Shown here piece by piece: positions 24,142 through 33,600 of a stretch of 64,000 bases of DNA. This stretch comes from M3007 sp037445225. GTDB taxonomy: Bacteria > Bacteroidota > Bacteroidia > Chitinophagales > Saprospiraceae. The stretch lies in the NCBI GenBank assembly GCA_037445225.1, contig JBBIKW010000004.1:124001-188000 (forward strand), read 5' to 3'. How positions within the stretch are numbered: the first letter of the stretch is position 1; each line of letters starts with the position of its first letter. The translations under genes and the position numbers were made by a program. Below the pieces are notes generated by a model that did no database searches, was not told the DNA's origin, and worked only from the letters and a program-made list of their open reading frames with translations.

Positions 24142-25740
24142 TCAATCTTTCCGAATGACAGGGACATAACCCTCTCGCTTGCGCTTTCGATCTGCCAACC
24201 AGACCATGTAGGCGATAAACGCGAAAACGAGCACCAACAGGGTGCGCGAGGCATTGACAAAGAGCAGCTTCTTGTTAAGCTCTGCCTTCTCAACTTCGGT
24301 TGTCGCCTGGGCAATAGCCTCGTAGATGTCCTTGTTGGCGATTTTGTCCAATATACCGCCGCTGTTGAGCAAGCTGCCGACAAAGACACCAATAAGAATC
24401 ACGGGCGTCACGTATTTGATAATGTATTTGTATATCGTCGGCACGCGAATATCGGCATTGCGAGTAATTTCTGCCCAAGCGTTATCTATGCCAAAAATCC
24501 AAGCAAAAAGAATAATTTCTAACATGGCGAAAACCACCAGAGAGACCGAACCGGCCCAGTAGTCGTACTCATCAAAGACGCCGTACTGAAAAAACCACAC
24601 GGTTGGCGCGCCTAACAGGAAGGTAAGCAGTCCGAAAGCCCAGGCGGCCCGCTCGCGCTTCCAGCCAAATTCATCGCGCAAAAAGCCCATTACCGGCGTA
24701 CCCATGGCCAATGAAGAGGTGATACCGGCAAAGAAGAGCAAGCCAAACCAAGCCATGCCCGCCAAAGCCGCAAGGATAGGCCCCCACTGCTGGAACAGAT
24801 AGGGCAGAGTTCGGAAACCTAAGCCTAAACCACCCGTTTGAGTCAGTTCAACGACGCGCTCGATGCCCAAATATCCAACCGAGATAGGGATAAGGATAGC
24901 TGCGCCCAGCACCACTTCGACAAATTCGTTCATCCAGCCGGCCGACATCGCATTGAGCGCCACGTCGTCGCGTTGGCGCAAATAAGAGGCATAGCATTGG
25001 ATGCTGCCCATCCCTACTGAAAGCGTAAAGAAGACCTGCCCTGCCGCCGCCAGCCACACGTTGAAGTCCCATATCGATTCAAACTTCGGCGTCCATAAAA
25101 AATTAAGACCGACTGTGCCGTCGTAGACCGCCCCATCGACACCGGCCTTTAACGTGATGCCGCGCACCGCCAAAAACAAGCCAAAGAAGATAAGCAAAGG
25201 CATGCCTACCTTAGCCGCCACTTCGACCCCGCCCGCTAAGCCGCGCGAAAGGATCCAAGTGTTGAGCAACAGACAAATAACCCAAAAGATGATGGGCTCT
25301 GAGGTGCCCAAACTCACGTAATCGGTAAACATTTGGCTTACGGTATGGCTGTCGTAGCCGCTAAAGGCGCCCGACACAGAGCGCCACACGTATGCCAGCG
25401 TCCAGCTCTCTAAATAGCAGTAGTACGCGGCTACAGCCAAATTGGTAAAAATGCCAAACACTCCCACATACTTCCACAAGGGTCGCCCACCGCTGACATT
25501 GTGCAGGATAAAAGGGGTAGAGTGGTCGCCGTATTTACCCCCGTATCGCCCCATGCTCCATTCCACCAATAGCAAGGGCAGCCCCATCAACAAGAAACAC
25601 GTCAAATAGGGGATAATAAAGGCGCCCCCTCCGTTCTGAATGGCCTGGGCCGGAAAGCGCAAGAAGTTGCCCAACCCTACGGCATTGCCCGCCATAGCAA
25701 GCACTAAACCAACGCGAGAGCCCCAGTTTTCTTTACTCAT
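24142..25740 (-). CDS. Sodium-dependent transporter, NSS (neurotransmitter:sodium symporter) family
   Basis: 532 residues from the ATG at 25740 (MSKENWGSRVGLVLAMAG). A longer frame upstream reads through non-conserved sequence and is rejected. About 12 membrane helices. The TM1 substrate/Na+ site motif GNAVGLGNFLRFP and the GGGAFIIPYL block in TM2 are typical of bacterial NSS (LeuT-like) symporters, which import amino acids with Na+. It probably works with the mini-subunit 171 bp downstream. A perfect 10-bp inverted repeat (25771-25799) and a near-consensus -7 element (TATCTTTC, 25809-25802) lie upstream. The substrate cannot be read from the sequence. Confidence 0.93.
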   Translation of the reverse strand: MSKENWGSRVGLVLAMAGNAVGLGNFLRFPAQAIQNGGGAFIIPYLTCFLLMGLPLLLVEWSMGRYGGKYGDHSTPFILHNVSGGRPLWKYVGVFGIFTNLAVAAYYCYLESWTLAYVWRSVSGAFSGYDSHTVSQMFTDYVSLGTSEPIIFWVICLLLNTWILSRGLAGGVEVAAKVGMPLLIFFGLFLAVRGITLKAGVDGAVYDGTVGLNFLWTPKFESIWDFNVWLAAAGQVFFTLSVGMGSIQCYASYLRQRDDVALNAMSAGWMNEFVEVVLGAAILIPISVGYLGIERVVELTQTGGLGLGFRTLPYLFQQWGPILAALAGMAWFGLLFFAGITSSLAMGTPVMGFLRDEFGWKRERAAWAFGLLTFLLGAPTVWFFQYGVFDEYDYWAGSVSLVVFAMLEIILFAWIFGIDNAWAEITRNADIRVPTIYKYIIKYVTPVILIGVFVGSLLNSGGILDKIANKDIYEAIAQATTEVEKAELNKKLLFVNASRTLLVLVFAFIAYMVWLADRKRKREGYVPVIRKD

Positions 25741-25770
25741 AAGTGGATATCCTTTTGTTTCTGCGTGCAG

Positions 25771-25799
25771 GCCGAAAAAGAAATCAGCGCTTTTTCGGC
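25771..25799. repeat. Perfect 10-bp inverted repeat upstream of the NSS gene
   Basis: GCCGAAAAAG (25771-25780) and CTTTTTCGGC (25790-25799) flank a 9-base spacer. It is downstream of the near-consensus -7 element at 25802-25809 and upstream of the ATG at 25740, so in the 5' leader. It may be an operator or an RNA hairpin. There is no terminal T-run suggesting simple termination. Confidence 0.5.
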
Positions 25800-25864
25800 G
25801 GGAAAGATAGGGTGCCAACTTTATGCGGGAAAAAAAATCCGAGAGGTGCTCTCCCGCCCCCACT

Positions 25865-27049
25865 TCATGCAAGGCGCTGCACCCGAGCGGCAGGGTCTAA
25901 GCGGCCGTCTGCCGACAGGCCCGTCAAGAGGAGTAGGCCGGGTTTTTTTCCCACCTCAATGCTGCCCAACTCCTCCTCAAAGCCCAATGCCTGTGCTCCG
26001 TTGAGCGTGGCCCACCGCAGCAGCTCCTCAAAAGGCACGTAGCTCTGATAGCGCGCTATGGTTTTCATCTCCTCCAGGATGGACAGCTGCCAATTCGAAG
26101 TCAGGCTATCGGTACCGATGGTTAGGCGGGCTTGGGCTTCTAAGAAATAGCGGTAATTAGGGAGGCGGTTTTCGATATACAAATTAGCATTGGGGCAGGT
26201 TGCCCAGAACACATTAGGGCTCCAGCGCTGCGCGGTGCGGATGTCGTCGGGTGTTGTTAAGGTATTGTGTACGAACAGGGTGCGCTGTCCGGGATCCAGA
26301 TATTCTAACGCGTAGTAAATCGATGGCCTCCCGGTAGGTTGGAAGGTGCTCAAGTCGATGCCGAAGCGAGCATAGAAGTCGTAAAAGCCGCCCGTGCCGG
26401 ATAGGAAGAGCGCATTTTCGTCCGGCGTCTCCTGGTTGTGGATGCTCACTGTAACTTTTTTCCCGGCATTTGCTTGGGCAATGCGCCGAAAAAGCGTTGC
26501 GCTCACGCTGTAAGGAGCGTGCGGCACCAGTGCCTTTCTACTGTGAGCGCTGTCGGGCACAGCCTCGTAGACGCCCTGCCAGTCGCGCATCGCCTTATCT
26601 GCCCCGGCATCCTGCAAGAAGTCGAATGCCTCTACGAAGGTGTAGTAGCGCAATCGGCCGCGCGCCTTCACGGCAAAGGTGTCGGAGGTGTTCGAAATAT
26701 CGCCTACGGCTACGATACCGCCTTGAAGCATTTCTTCTTCAGCGCGCTCGATAGCGTCAGCAATGGTTTCGGGTGGAAAATTGCGCTTAGTGACGACATC
26801 GGTGATGAAAGGTATGAGTCCTGTTCCCGTAGGGACGGCGCCCTTCATGTGCGACAGCTCCAAATGGCAGTGGGTATTCACAAAGCCGGGAATCAGGACG
26901 CCGCTGTAGCGCTCTACGGAAGCCGGATCGTGTGCCGCTTCGGGTTCTAAAGCCAGCACAGTTCCCTCGCCATCTATCACCACCACTGTCTTCTCCAGCG
27001 GGGCAGAGGAAACCGGGTAGAGCCTATCGGCAGTGATCTTGCGTATCAT
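25865..27049 (-). CDS. Metal-dependent amidohydrolase (ATZ/TRZ type)
   Basis: 394 residues from MIRKITADRLYPV. An ATG 21 codons upstream (27112) overlaps the preceding stop as ATGA and cannot be excluded. Amidohydrolase motifs are visible: the metal-binding HCHLELSH (His60, His62), HAPYSVS, IHNQET and GTDSLTSN. The family includes aminodeoxyfutalosine deaminase, S-adenosylhomocysteine deaminase and guanine-type deaminases. The NTHCHLELSH form resembles the futalosine-pathway group, but the other mqn genes are not present to support this. No signal peptide, so cytoplasmic. It lies downstream of the membrane-protein gene and 124 bp upstream of the NSS symporter, all minus strand. Confidence 0.85.
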   Translation of the reverse strand: MIRKITADRLYPVSSAPLEKTVVVIDGEGTVLALEPEAAHDPASVERYSGVLIPGFVNTHCHLELSHMKGAVPTGTGLIPFITDVVTKRNFPPETIADAIERAEEEMLQGGIVAVGDISNTSDTFAVKARGRLRYYTFVEAFDFLQDAGADKAMRDWQGVYEAVPDSAHSRKALVPHAPYSVSATLFRRIAQANAGKKVTVSIHNQETPDENALFLSGTGGFYDFYARFGIDLSTFQPTGRPSIYYALEYLDPGQRTLFVHNTLTTPDDIRTAQRWSPNVFWATCPNANLYIENRLPNYRYFLEAQARLTIGTDSLTSNWQLSILEEMKTIARYQSYVPFEELLRWATLNGAQALGFEEELGSIEVGKKPGLLLLTGLSADGRLDPAARVQRLA

Positions 27050-27108
27050 ATGCGACAATAGGGTAGCTTTTAGATTACGAAAAGCAGTGCCGTTGTGGAT
27101 CGCCCTAC

Positions 27109-28149
27109 TCATCCCGCCGGCTCTTCGGGCGGCTTTGGCGCTTTGCGCACAATGGTGGGCGGTGCGGGCGGCTGGCGGAAGATACCCGCTTCGGGCTGAG
27201 TGAGGACGGGGCCGGTGGGCGCTCCTGGAGAAGGCCCTGCTCCACCGGTCCGAGAGGAGAGATTGCCGCGGAAGTTGACCAGCTGGCGCAGCAGGTCGTA
27301 CCAGAACTTAGCGCCTAAAGAAATGGCCAACGCCGTAGTGAGCCAACCGATCAATTTTAGGATCCACCAATGGACTTGCTCTTCCTCCGACGGCCATTGG
27401 ACGTTTTCCCAGCCAATACCCAAGGGGGAGCGCAGCGCTGCGATGTTTTTATTCACCAAGGAGTCCAGACGCGCCCGAGCGGCCCAATAGTCGGGAGCCG
27501 CTAAGGCGCTATCCAAATCGCGTGGCGCCGGCTGGGTTTGCACGTATTGAGTTGCCGCATCGGCCAAGAAATCGCGAAAAGCCGCATTGGTGCTCAGCGT
27601 CGAATAGATGTTGACGACGTCCACGTTGAAAATGACGGCAATGGCAAAGCCAATGGCGATGAGGTAGCTGCGAATGCGGTTGACGTACCACTCAGAGGCG
27701 CGCTCCATCACCTCGTTGTACCACTCCTCCACCTTTAAGCGAAAACGCTCAATATCGCCTTGCGCCTCCTGATATAGGAAAATCAGCACCTTTTTTAGAC
27801 GTCCTTCGGGAAGGCGCTCCAACGCTTGCTGGATATCTTCCCCACTGTACACCTCCGTCAGGTCGAGTAAGATGCCGGAGAACGTGCTCGGCCGAATGTA
27901 CGAGGGCGGCAGCGTCTTAGGGCGCAAAAAGCGCAGGAAAGAAGCCTTCTCTCCCATTTGAAGGTAATAGGGGTGTTGCGTGAAGGCTCTGGCAAAAGAG
28001 TCGCCGAGCATACTCTTGAAGACATCGATCAAACTTTTGCCGCGCAAAGTGAGTAGCCCTGCCACTACCTCCATGACGGTAGTTGCCAATAGGCTGAAGA
28101 GCAGCAGGACAAAAACAATCCCAATGACGATCGAGAGAAGGCTAAACAT
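27109..28149 (-). CDS. Membrane protein of unknown function with Pro-rich tail
   Basis: 346 residues. An N-terminal membrane helix (about 1-35) precedes a largely helical soluble segment. Two further hydrophobic helices lie near residues 165-190 (YLIAIGFAIAVIFNVDVVNIY) and 260-280 (WWILKLIGWLTTALAISL). The C-terminus is a Pro/Ala-rich tail. This three-helix pattern with a large hydrophilic insert is found in uncharacterised bacterial membrane proteins. I cannot assign a function. Its stop overlaps a possible upstream start of the amidohydrolase (ATGA), suggesting coupling. A -7 motif lies 29-36 bp upstream. Confidence 0.8.
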   Translation of the reverse strand: MFSLLSIVIGIVFVLLLFSLLATTVMEVVAGLLTLRGKSLIDVFKSMLGDSFARAFTQHPYYLQMGEKASFLRFLRPKTLPPSYIRPSTFSGILLDLTEVYSGEDIQQALERLPEGRLKKVLIFLYQEAQGDIERFRLKVEEWYNEVMERASEWYVNRIRSYLIAIGFAIAVIFNVDVVNIYSTLSTNAAFRDFLADAATQYVQTQPAPRDLDSALAAPDYWAARARLDSLVNKNIAALRSPLGIGWENVQWPSEEEQVHWWILKLIGWLTTALAISLGAKFWYDLLRQLVNFRGNLSSRTGGAGPSPGAPTGPVLTQPEAGIFRQPPAPPTIVRKAPKPPEEPAG

Positions 28150-28177
28150 GACGGCTTAGATATTTTCACTTGCGCAG

Positions 28178-28185
28178 CAAACTTA
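28178..28185 (-). promoter_or_regulatory. Candidate -7 promoter element TAAGTTTG for the membrane-protein operon
   Basis: Exact TAnnTTTG match on the minus strand, predicted start near 28172, giving a leader of about 20 nt to the ATG at 28149. It lies just beyond the terminator of the sugar-dehydrogenase gene, so the two transcription units are separated cleanly. Confidence 0.55.
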
Positions 28186-28211
28186 GTGACTAATTCGGCA
28201 ATAATGCCTAC

Positions 28212-28244
28212 AAAAGGAGGCAGGAATAAAATTTGCCTGCCGCC
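28212..28244 (-). terminator. Rho-independent terminator of the sugar-dehydrogenase gene
   Basis: On the minus strand a 9-bp stem (GGCGGCAGG / CCTGCCTCC, one mismatch) with an 11-base loop is followed by TTTTG. It lies about 140 bp downstream of the sugar-dehydrogenase stop and just before the promoter of the next minus-strand unit. Confidence 0.55.
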
Positions 28245-28380
28245 TATGCGACCATCTCAAGAAGGAACCGTGCATTGGGGCTCCCTTGTACTTTTCACCG
28301 GTGGAAATGGGCGGACCTCCTGCCTCTTTTGTGAACAGGCAAGAGGACGTTTACCATACTGACAACGTTCCTATCGCTCG

Positions 28381-30240
28381 TTAACGCACAACGGAAAGCG
28401 GAACGACTGCTGTTCCGCCCAAAGTGCTAAGGCGTACGTAATATAAGCCTGGGACAAGCCCTTCTATCGGCAGCCGCTCTTCGAAGGCAACGGCTGCCTC
28501 CCTTTGTTGGAAGTGCAGCATACGGCCGGAGGCGTCGGCAAGGCTCCAAGTAATCGCGGCCGGTTGCTTCAGCCGAACAAATAAGCGCGCACCCGCGCGG
28601 GCCGGATTGGGATACAGCAACAGGATATCCACGTCGTCGGGTTGAGTAGTCGCGGTGATATCGGTCACCTCTATGCCGGGCTCATAAAGACAACCCCGAG
28701 GTGAGGCGACCTGACAGCTGTAATAGCCGTTCTCCGCAGGCACAAGCGTGGAGTCCGTAGCTCCCGTTATAGGAACGCCGTCGCGCTTCCACTGATAGGT
28801 AGTCCATGGGCCCGAGGAGACGCGCAAGATGCCGTTCGAATACACTAGCTGAAGGTCAGAAGGCGGTGTTTCGAGCGGCTGCAGCAGCAAGGTATCTCGC
28901 TGGAGGCACCCAACGGCGTCTCGCACCTCCACCACGTAAGCCCCGGGAGGCAATGTGGCGCGCACCGAGTCGACTGCAGTAGTGTCAGCCCATACAAAAG
29001 TGAGGGGTGATTGACCACCTGTCACTTGTACTGCTATGGCGCCGTCTGAGGTATTCCAACACGTAGGCAGTGCCACTGCTTGGATTGAGACCCGAAAGCC
29101 GCTGCACTGTCCTTCCACGCGATACACCGTACCCTGGCTGAGCGCTGCCACATATAGCTCACCGTCGCGATCCTCGCCAAAGGTACTGATTTGGGCGGGT
29201 GTCAACACGCCCAGCGTTGTCGTCTCAAAGCTATCCGGTCGCGCCTGCCGGGTGACCCACCAACGGCCGCTGACATAGTCGGCAAAGAAGTAGTATCCGT
29301 ACAGCTCAGGATGACGGCTCCCTCGGTAGACAAAGCCTCCCGTCACAGAGCGCCCCACCGTGGGATTGGCATACTCAAAAATAGGAGGCACGTAGGCCGA
29401 AGCCGGCAGGCATCCGCTGGTGTTGTAGGGCAAGGTGCCCTCGTAGCAGCGCCACCCATAATTGCGCCCACCGACGCCGGCCGGCTCAAAGTCGATCTCC
29501 TCTCGCGCATTCTGGCCCACATCGCCCGCCCAGAAATCGCCCGTAAGCCGATCAAAAGAAAAGCGCCAGTGGTTACGCCATCCTAACGACCAAATCTCAG
29601 GGCGAAAAGCAGGGTTCTGAACAAAGGGATTGTCGGCCGGAATGCTGTAGGGTTGCCCACCCGCAGCAGAGCGGACATCGATGCGCAGCGTCTTGCCCAA
29701 CAATGAGGCCGGATTTTGGGCAAAGTTTTGCGGGTCACCTCCCGAGCCCCCGTCGCCCAAGCCGATGTAGAGATAGCCGTCGGGCCCAAACTTCAAGCAG
29801 CCGCCGTTGTGGTTGTTGTAGGGTTGAGGCTGTGTGAGCAGTACCAGCTCGCTGTTGACATCAGCGCGATTGGGTTGAGTGGGCAATACCGAAAAGCGCG
29901 ATATCACCGTGGCTCCATCCGGCTGTCGCGTGTAGTTGACGTAAAAGTATCCCAACTGCCGATAGTCGGGTGCAAAAGCCAGCCCTAATAGCCCTTGCTC
30001 GTTGCCGGTAGCGCGTACGCGCGCGCTGATATTCAAAAAGGTGTCCAAGCGGTTGCCGGCACTGTCTAATACCCATATGAGACCGCGCTGCTCCACCACA
30101 AACAGCCGGCTGTCGCCGCAATGCGCAATATCCACCGGGCGATTGAAGCCCGACGCAAAGAGGCGAAGTTGAATTTTGGGCTGGGCAGACACTGAGGAGA
30201 GGACTCCAAAGGCAAGTAAAGATGCGTAGGGAAATCTCAT
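28381..30240 (-). CDS. Secreted PQQ-type sugar dehydrogenase with SprB-like and T9SS sorting domains
   Basis: 619 residues. A signal peptide (cleavage near VSAQ) leads to a six-bladed beta-propeller of the soluble aldose sugar dehydrogenase (GSDH) family (about 25-370). Its blocks are GLLGLAFAPDY, HNGGCLKFGPDG and YIGLGDGGSGGDP, which bind PQQ and calcium in characterised relatives. A SprB-like/PKD-like repeat (DGAIAVQVTGG...) follows, then an Ig-like segment. The C-terminal ~80-residue type IX secretion sorting domain starts at LLYPNPARAG and ends with YYVRLST...VPLSVVR. It should oxidise sugars at the cell surface using PQQ. The sorting domain implies that a T9SS is encoded elsewhere. Confidence 0.92.
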   Translation of the reverse strand: MRFPYASLLAFGVLSSVSAQPKIQLRLFASGFNRPVDIAHCGDSRLFVVEQRGLIWVLDSAGNRLDTFLNISARVRATGNEQGLLGLAFAPDYRQLGYFYVNYTRQPDGATVISRFSVLPTQPNRADVNSELVLLTQPQPYNNHNGGCLKFGPDGYLYIGLGDGGSGGDPQNFAQNPASLLGKTLRIDVRSAAGGQPYSIPADNPFVQNPAFRPEIWSLGWRNHWRFSFDRLTGDFWAGDVGQNAREEIDFEPAGVGGRNYGWRCYEGTLPYNTSGCLPASAYVPPIFEYANPTVGRSVTGGFVYRGSRHPELYGYYFFADYVSGRWWVTRQARPDSFETTTLGVLTPAQISTFGEDRDGELYVAALSQGTVYRVEGQCSGFRVSIQAVALPTCWNTSDGAIAVQVTGGQSPLTFVWADTTAVDSVRATLPPGAYVVEVRDAVGCLQRDTLLLQPLETPPSDLQLVYSNGILRVSSGPWTTYQWKRDGVPITGATDSTLVPAENGYYSCQVASPRGCLYEPGIEVTDITATTQPDDVDILLLYPNPARAGARLFVRLKQPAAITWSLADASGRMLHFQQREAAVAFEERLPIEGLVPGLYYVRLSTLGGTAVVPLSVVR

Positions 30241-30350
30241 GATACTTAGGATTGACAGCGATAAGGATACTGTGTAGCTCTATAAGGCTGCTTTACTCAG
30301 TAAACGGATTGCCCACCGTGGAGCGTTGCTTCACCCTTGCGCTTTAATAC

Positions 30351-30385
30351 AAAAAGCCGCCGAGCGCATTACGCGCCGGCGGCAG
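30351..30385 (-). terminator. Rho-independent terminator of the macroglobulin gene
   Basis: On the minus strand a GC-rich stem GCCGCCG/CGGCGGC extended by GCG/CGC, closing a small loop, is followed by TTTTTG. It lies about 220 bp downstream of the macroglobulin stop. Confidence 0.75.
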
Positions 30386-30402
30386 AACCCCAAAAAACCA
30401 AA

Positions 30403-30474
30403 TGAAAACAATCTTCCTCTTGTATTGCCTGCCCTTGCTCTTGTGCAAAGACGCTTTTACGACGCATTATTGAG
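30403..30474 (+). pseudogene. Possible 23-codon gene remnant with signal-peptide-like start
   Basis: The frame starts MKTIFLLYCLPLLLC and stops after 23 codons. The hydrophobic Leu/Cys-rich start looks like a secretion signal with nothing attached. It may be a decayed gene start, a very small peptide or chance. There is no promoter motif match upstream. Confidence 0.2.
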
Positions 30475-30518
30475 CAAGTGTCACACCAACTCGACCGTCG
30501 AAGACGGCCTTTTGAGAG

Positions 30519-30600
30519 CCGTTAACAACATCGGCACGGCAAGCGCTGATAGCGAGGTGTTCCAAGCGCGAATATTTAGCCTTTGTTAACGGATCAGCGC
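30519..30600. repeat. Interlocked inverted repeats downstream of the macroglobulin gene
   Basis: CCGTTAACAA (30519-30528) pairs perfectly with TTGTTAACGG (30583-30592). GCGCTGAT (30543-30550) pairs with ATCAGCGC (30593-30600). The two pairs are nested out of register, so a transcript would have two competing folds or a pseudoknot-like arrangement. Confidence 0.45.
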
Positions 30601-30603
30601 CTG

Positions 30604-33600
30604 TCATCTGACCGCGATGCGGATGCCCGAGGAATGGCTGCTGAACTCTGGCGCATACATGCACTGCAGAGTGGCGACACCCGATGAGAAGTCGCCGCGG
30701 TGGCTCACGACCACTGGATACTCTAGTACAAAGGTGCCGCGCGGCAAGTAGTCGATGAAGAAGTGGGTAGCCAAGTCGCGCGTGCTTTCGTAATAGCCCA
30801 GTCCATCTTGCCAATGGTATTGGCTCAAGACATGAACGGGTTCAAAGCCTGCCGCTCGCATATCTTTGAGGTGCACGAATTCCATCGCTCGGTCGGTGCG
30901 TATCTCGATGCGCACGCGGAGCCGATCGCCTACCCGAAGGGCGGCGCCGTCCGAGAGCGGATACAGTTTCGGCCCAGTGGGCGTATTTTCCTCGCGGTAC
31001 AGCTGCTTAACTAGCGTGAGCGGCGTCTTTTGGAAGGCCGAAATCTTGTCCAATTGCTCGAAATACTGCCAATAAGCGGCTCCCCATACCAAATGTTGAT
31101 TGGGGTTGTCGATGCGGATGGTACTCCAGCTAGGTTGAATCTCTGCACCTTTCCACTCCTGCTTGAAATAACCTGTTCCGGGCTCGTATTCGGTTGGCGC
31201 GACTGCCACAGCGCCCAGCTGTAGGCGAACCGGTTGGGTGTTGGCCAGCCAGTTGTCGCCGCGCAAGAGCAGCGCGTAGACCGCCTCCGCCGTCGCTTTA
31301 GTGCTTTCCCAGCGATTGGTCTGCTTGTTTTTGAGCAACCATATGCGCAGCTCCTCGACGGCGCGGGCATCGTTGGCTACTTCGTGGAAGACTTCTACGA
31401 GCAGCGCCTGGGTCTCGATAGGCAGCTGGTACCAATACATGCCCCAATCGTATGCCCAGTACATGCCGAGCTCTTCTTTGACGATAGCGCGTTCGCGCAA
31501 GCTGGCCACGATGGCTTGGGCTGTTTCTTTGCGGCCATGTCGATGTAGCGCCAAAGCGAGCATGCCCTGCTCATAGAGACTGCGCTGTAGCCAGTAGCGA
31601 GCGCCCTGGTCGAGGTAGTAGGCGGCCACTCGGTCAACCTTGTCCACAGGGAAGAACGAAGTGGCATACAGATAATGCACGGCCATGCCATCCAAGTGGT
31701 CGTCCTCGAAACGAGTCTTCCCCTCTTGTACCTGTGCCGCCAGTCGAGCATACTGCTCCCGGATTTGGCGGTGGCAAAAGCCCAATGCGTTATCGAGCAT
31801 CTCGCCCACGTCAGCGTGCTGCCTTAGATCGATGGCGCCTAAGCGGTGTAAATGCCCGAATCCCGCTACGATGTGCTGGGTGATGTACCAGCTCTCCCGT
31901 CCGCCCGGAAACCAAGACCACCCTCCGTTGGGCGCCTGGCGCTCTGCTAGCGTCTGCAGGGCTCGTTCTTGCTCGTCGGCCATTCGGTTGAGGTCGAAAA
32001 GCAGCGCAATGTTGCGCTTCTGCTGCTCCTCGCCGAGCGCATCGAGCACCCAAGGAGTTTCCTCGAGTAGAGCGGCCTTGAGCTCTTGATTTTTGATCAA
32101 GTTAGACTGCATGGATGGGCTGCCGAGCGCCCTCCAGCGCTCGTAGACTCGGCGCAAGTTGGGCAGCTGTTGCACCACATGAGCGGCTATGGCGTTGGCA
32201 TAGAATCGGCTAAAGATTTGCTCGCTGCATTCGTGGGGAAATTCCATCAAATAGGGCAAAGCCTGTACGGCATACCAAGCGGGATTAGCGGAAAATTCTA
32301 CCGTAAAGCGATGAGGTCGAAGGGTCGAAGAGGGGGTATCCTTCAGCGACTCGAAAGAAAACGCCTTTTGCTGTCCGCTGCGCACCGTCATGGGAAGCGT
32401 TTCTGTGACCAACATGCGGTTGCTCATGACGGGCAGGGTATTCTCTTCTCCGTCGCGATGGCGCTGACTTTCGGCAAAGATTTGCCACGTTAGGGCACTT
32501 ACCTGTCCTTCGGGCACCTTTAGCCGCCAGGAGAGCGGTGTCGACTGGCCAGGGGCTACTCGGAAGGCTACGGTCATCTCGTTGGTGTTAAGCCCGAAGA
32601 GGGATTCGACCGCAGCCAGCGTCACGGCATCAAACAGGCTCAGCGTCGCCGTTCCCGAAAGCGTGTCTGAAGAGAGGTTACTCACTTTAGCCGTCAGCTC
32701 CACTACATCGCCCTCGCGCACAAAGCGCGGCGGATTGGGCAAGACCATGAGCTCTTTTTGCGTCACCACCGTGCGCTCGACCAAGGTCTGTTTTAGGTCT
32801 TTCGTGTGCGCAAACAGCAGGAGTTTCCACCGCGTCAGCGCCTCATTCATAATGAACGCCAACACTACGTTCCCTTCCGCATCGGTACGCAGCGCCGGCA
32901 TAAAGAATACCGTCTCGTTGAGGTTGCGCCGTATGGGAGCGGGCGTCACTGCTGCGCTTTTCTTCTCCTCCATGATCGTACCTTCTGCTGGCGATGCGGC
33001 CGCCTCTTGCTCGTCGGCACCATTGCGCAAACTGGGGTATGGAAGGCTATCTTCTTCGAGGCTCTTCATTCTGGGTACTGCCATCGTTTGCGGAGCCGCC
33101 TCTAGCAGCCACACACGCAAATGCAGCGGAAAACCAAAGTGACTCAAAACCGCATATCGACGCGCGCGGAGCGACACCCCTGTGTGTCGATAGCGGACGG
33201 TCCCCGGCTGAGCGCCAAAAGCATCGGATGCTACAGAAAGGTTGTAGTAGTGCGATGGGAAAGAAATGGTAGACCAGCGGTGCGGTAAGAACTGGTCGAG
33301 CGAGGCGTCGTACATAGAGGCGACTACCTCAGCGGCCACGCGCTCTTTTTGAGGGCCGCTGATGCGCAGGCGCCAAGTCTCGCGGTCGCCCGGTGCTAAG
33401 CGGTCGCGGAAGGTCTCGAAGGTCACATGGAGCTCCTTGTTGCTCCAAGGCACTTCGATGCGGTGTGGGCCGCTGCAATAGAAGCGATTGTGTTGCACGG
33501 CAAAGGCGTTCACGGCAAAACCGCCTCGATCGCTCTCTTGCACTGTCCATTCTATTTGTCGGGCATCGTCTACTATCATCCAACGCGGCGGCTGAGCGCC

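Larger units (their letters stand above)
30241..30603. other. Gene-poor 363-bp stretch with terminator and nested inverted repeats
   Basis: It lies between two minus-strand genes. It contains the macroglobulin terminator, a 23-codon plus-strand frame beginning with a signal-peptide-like sequence (30403-30474), a CCGTC-GAA-GACGG hairpin (30495-30507), and two interlocked inverted repeats between 30519 and 30600. No -7 motif for the sugar-dehydrogenase gene was found. Confidence 0.55.

Noticed and set aside
25741..25872. N-terminal extension of the NSS gene upstream of 25740
   Set aside because: It covers the inverted repeat and overlaps the stop of the amidohydrolase gene; the family start is at MSKENWGSRVG.
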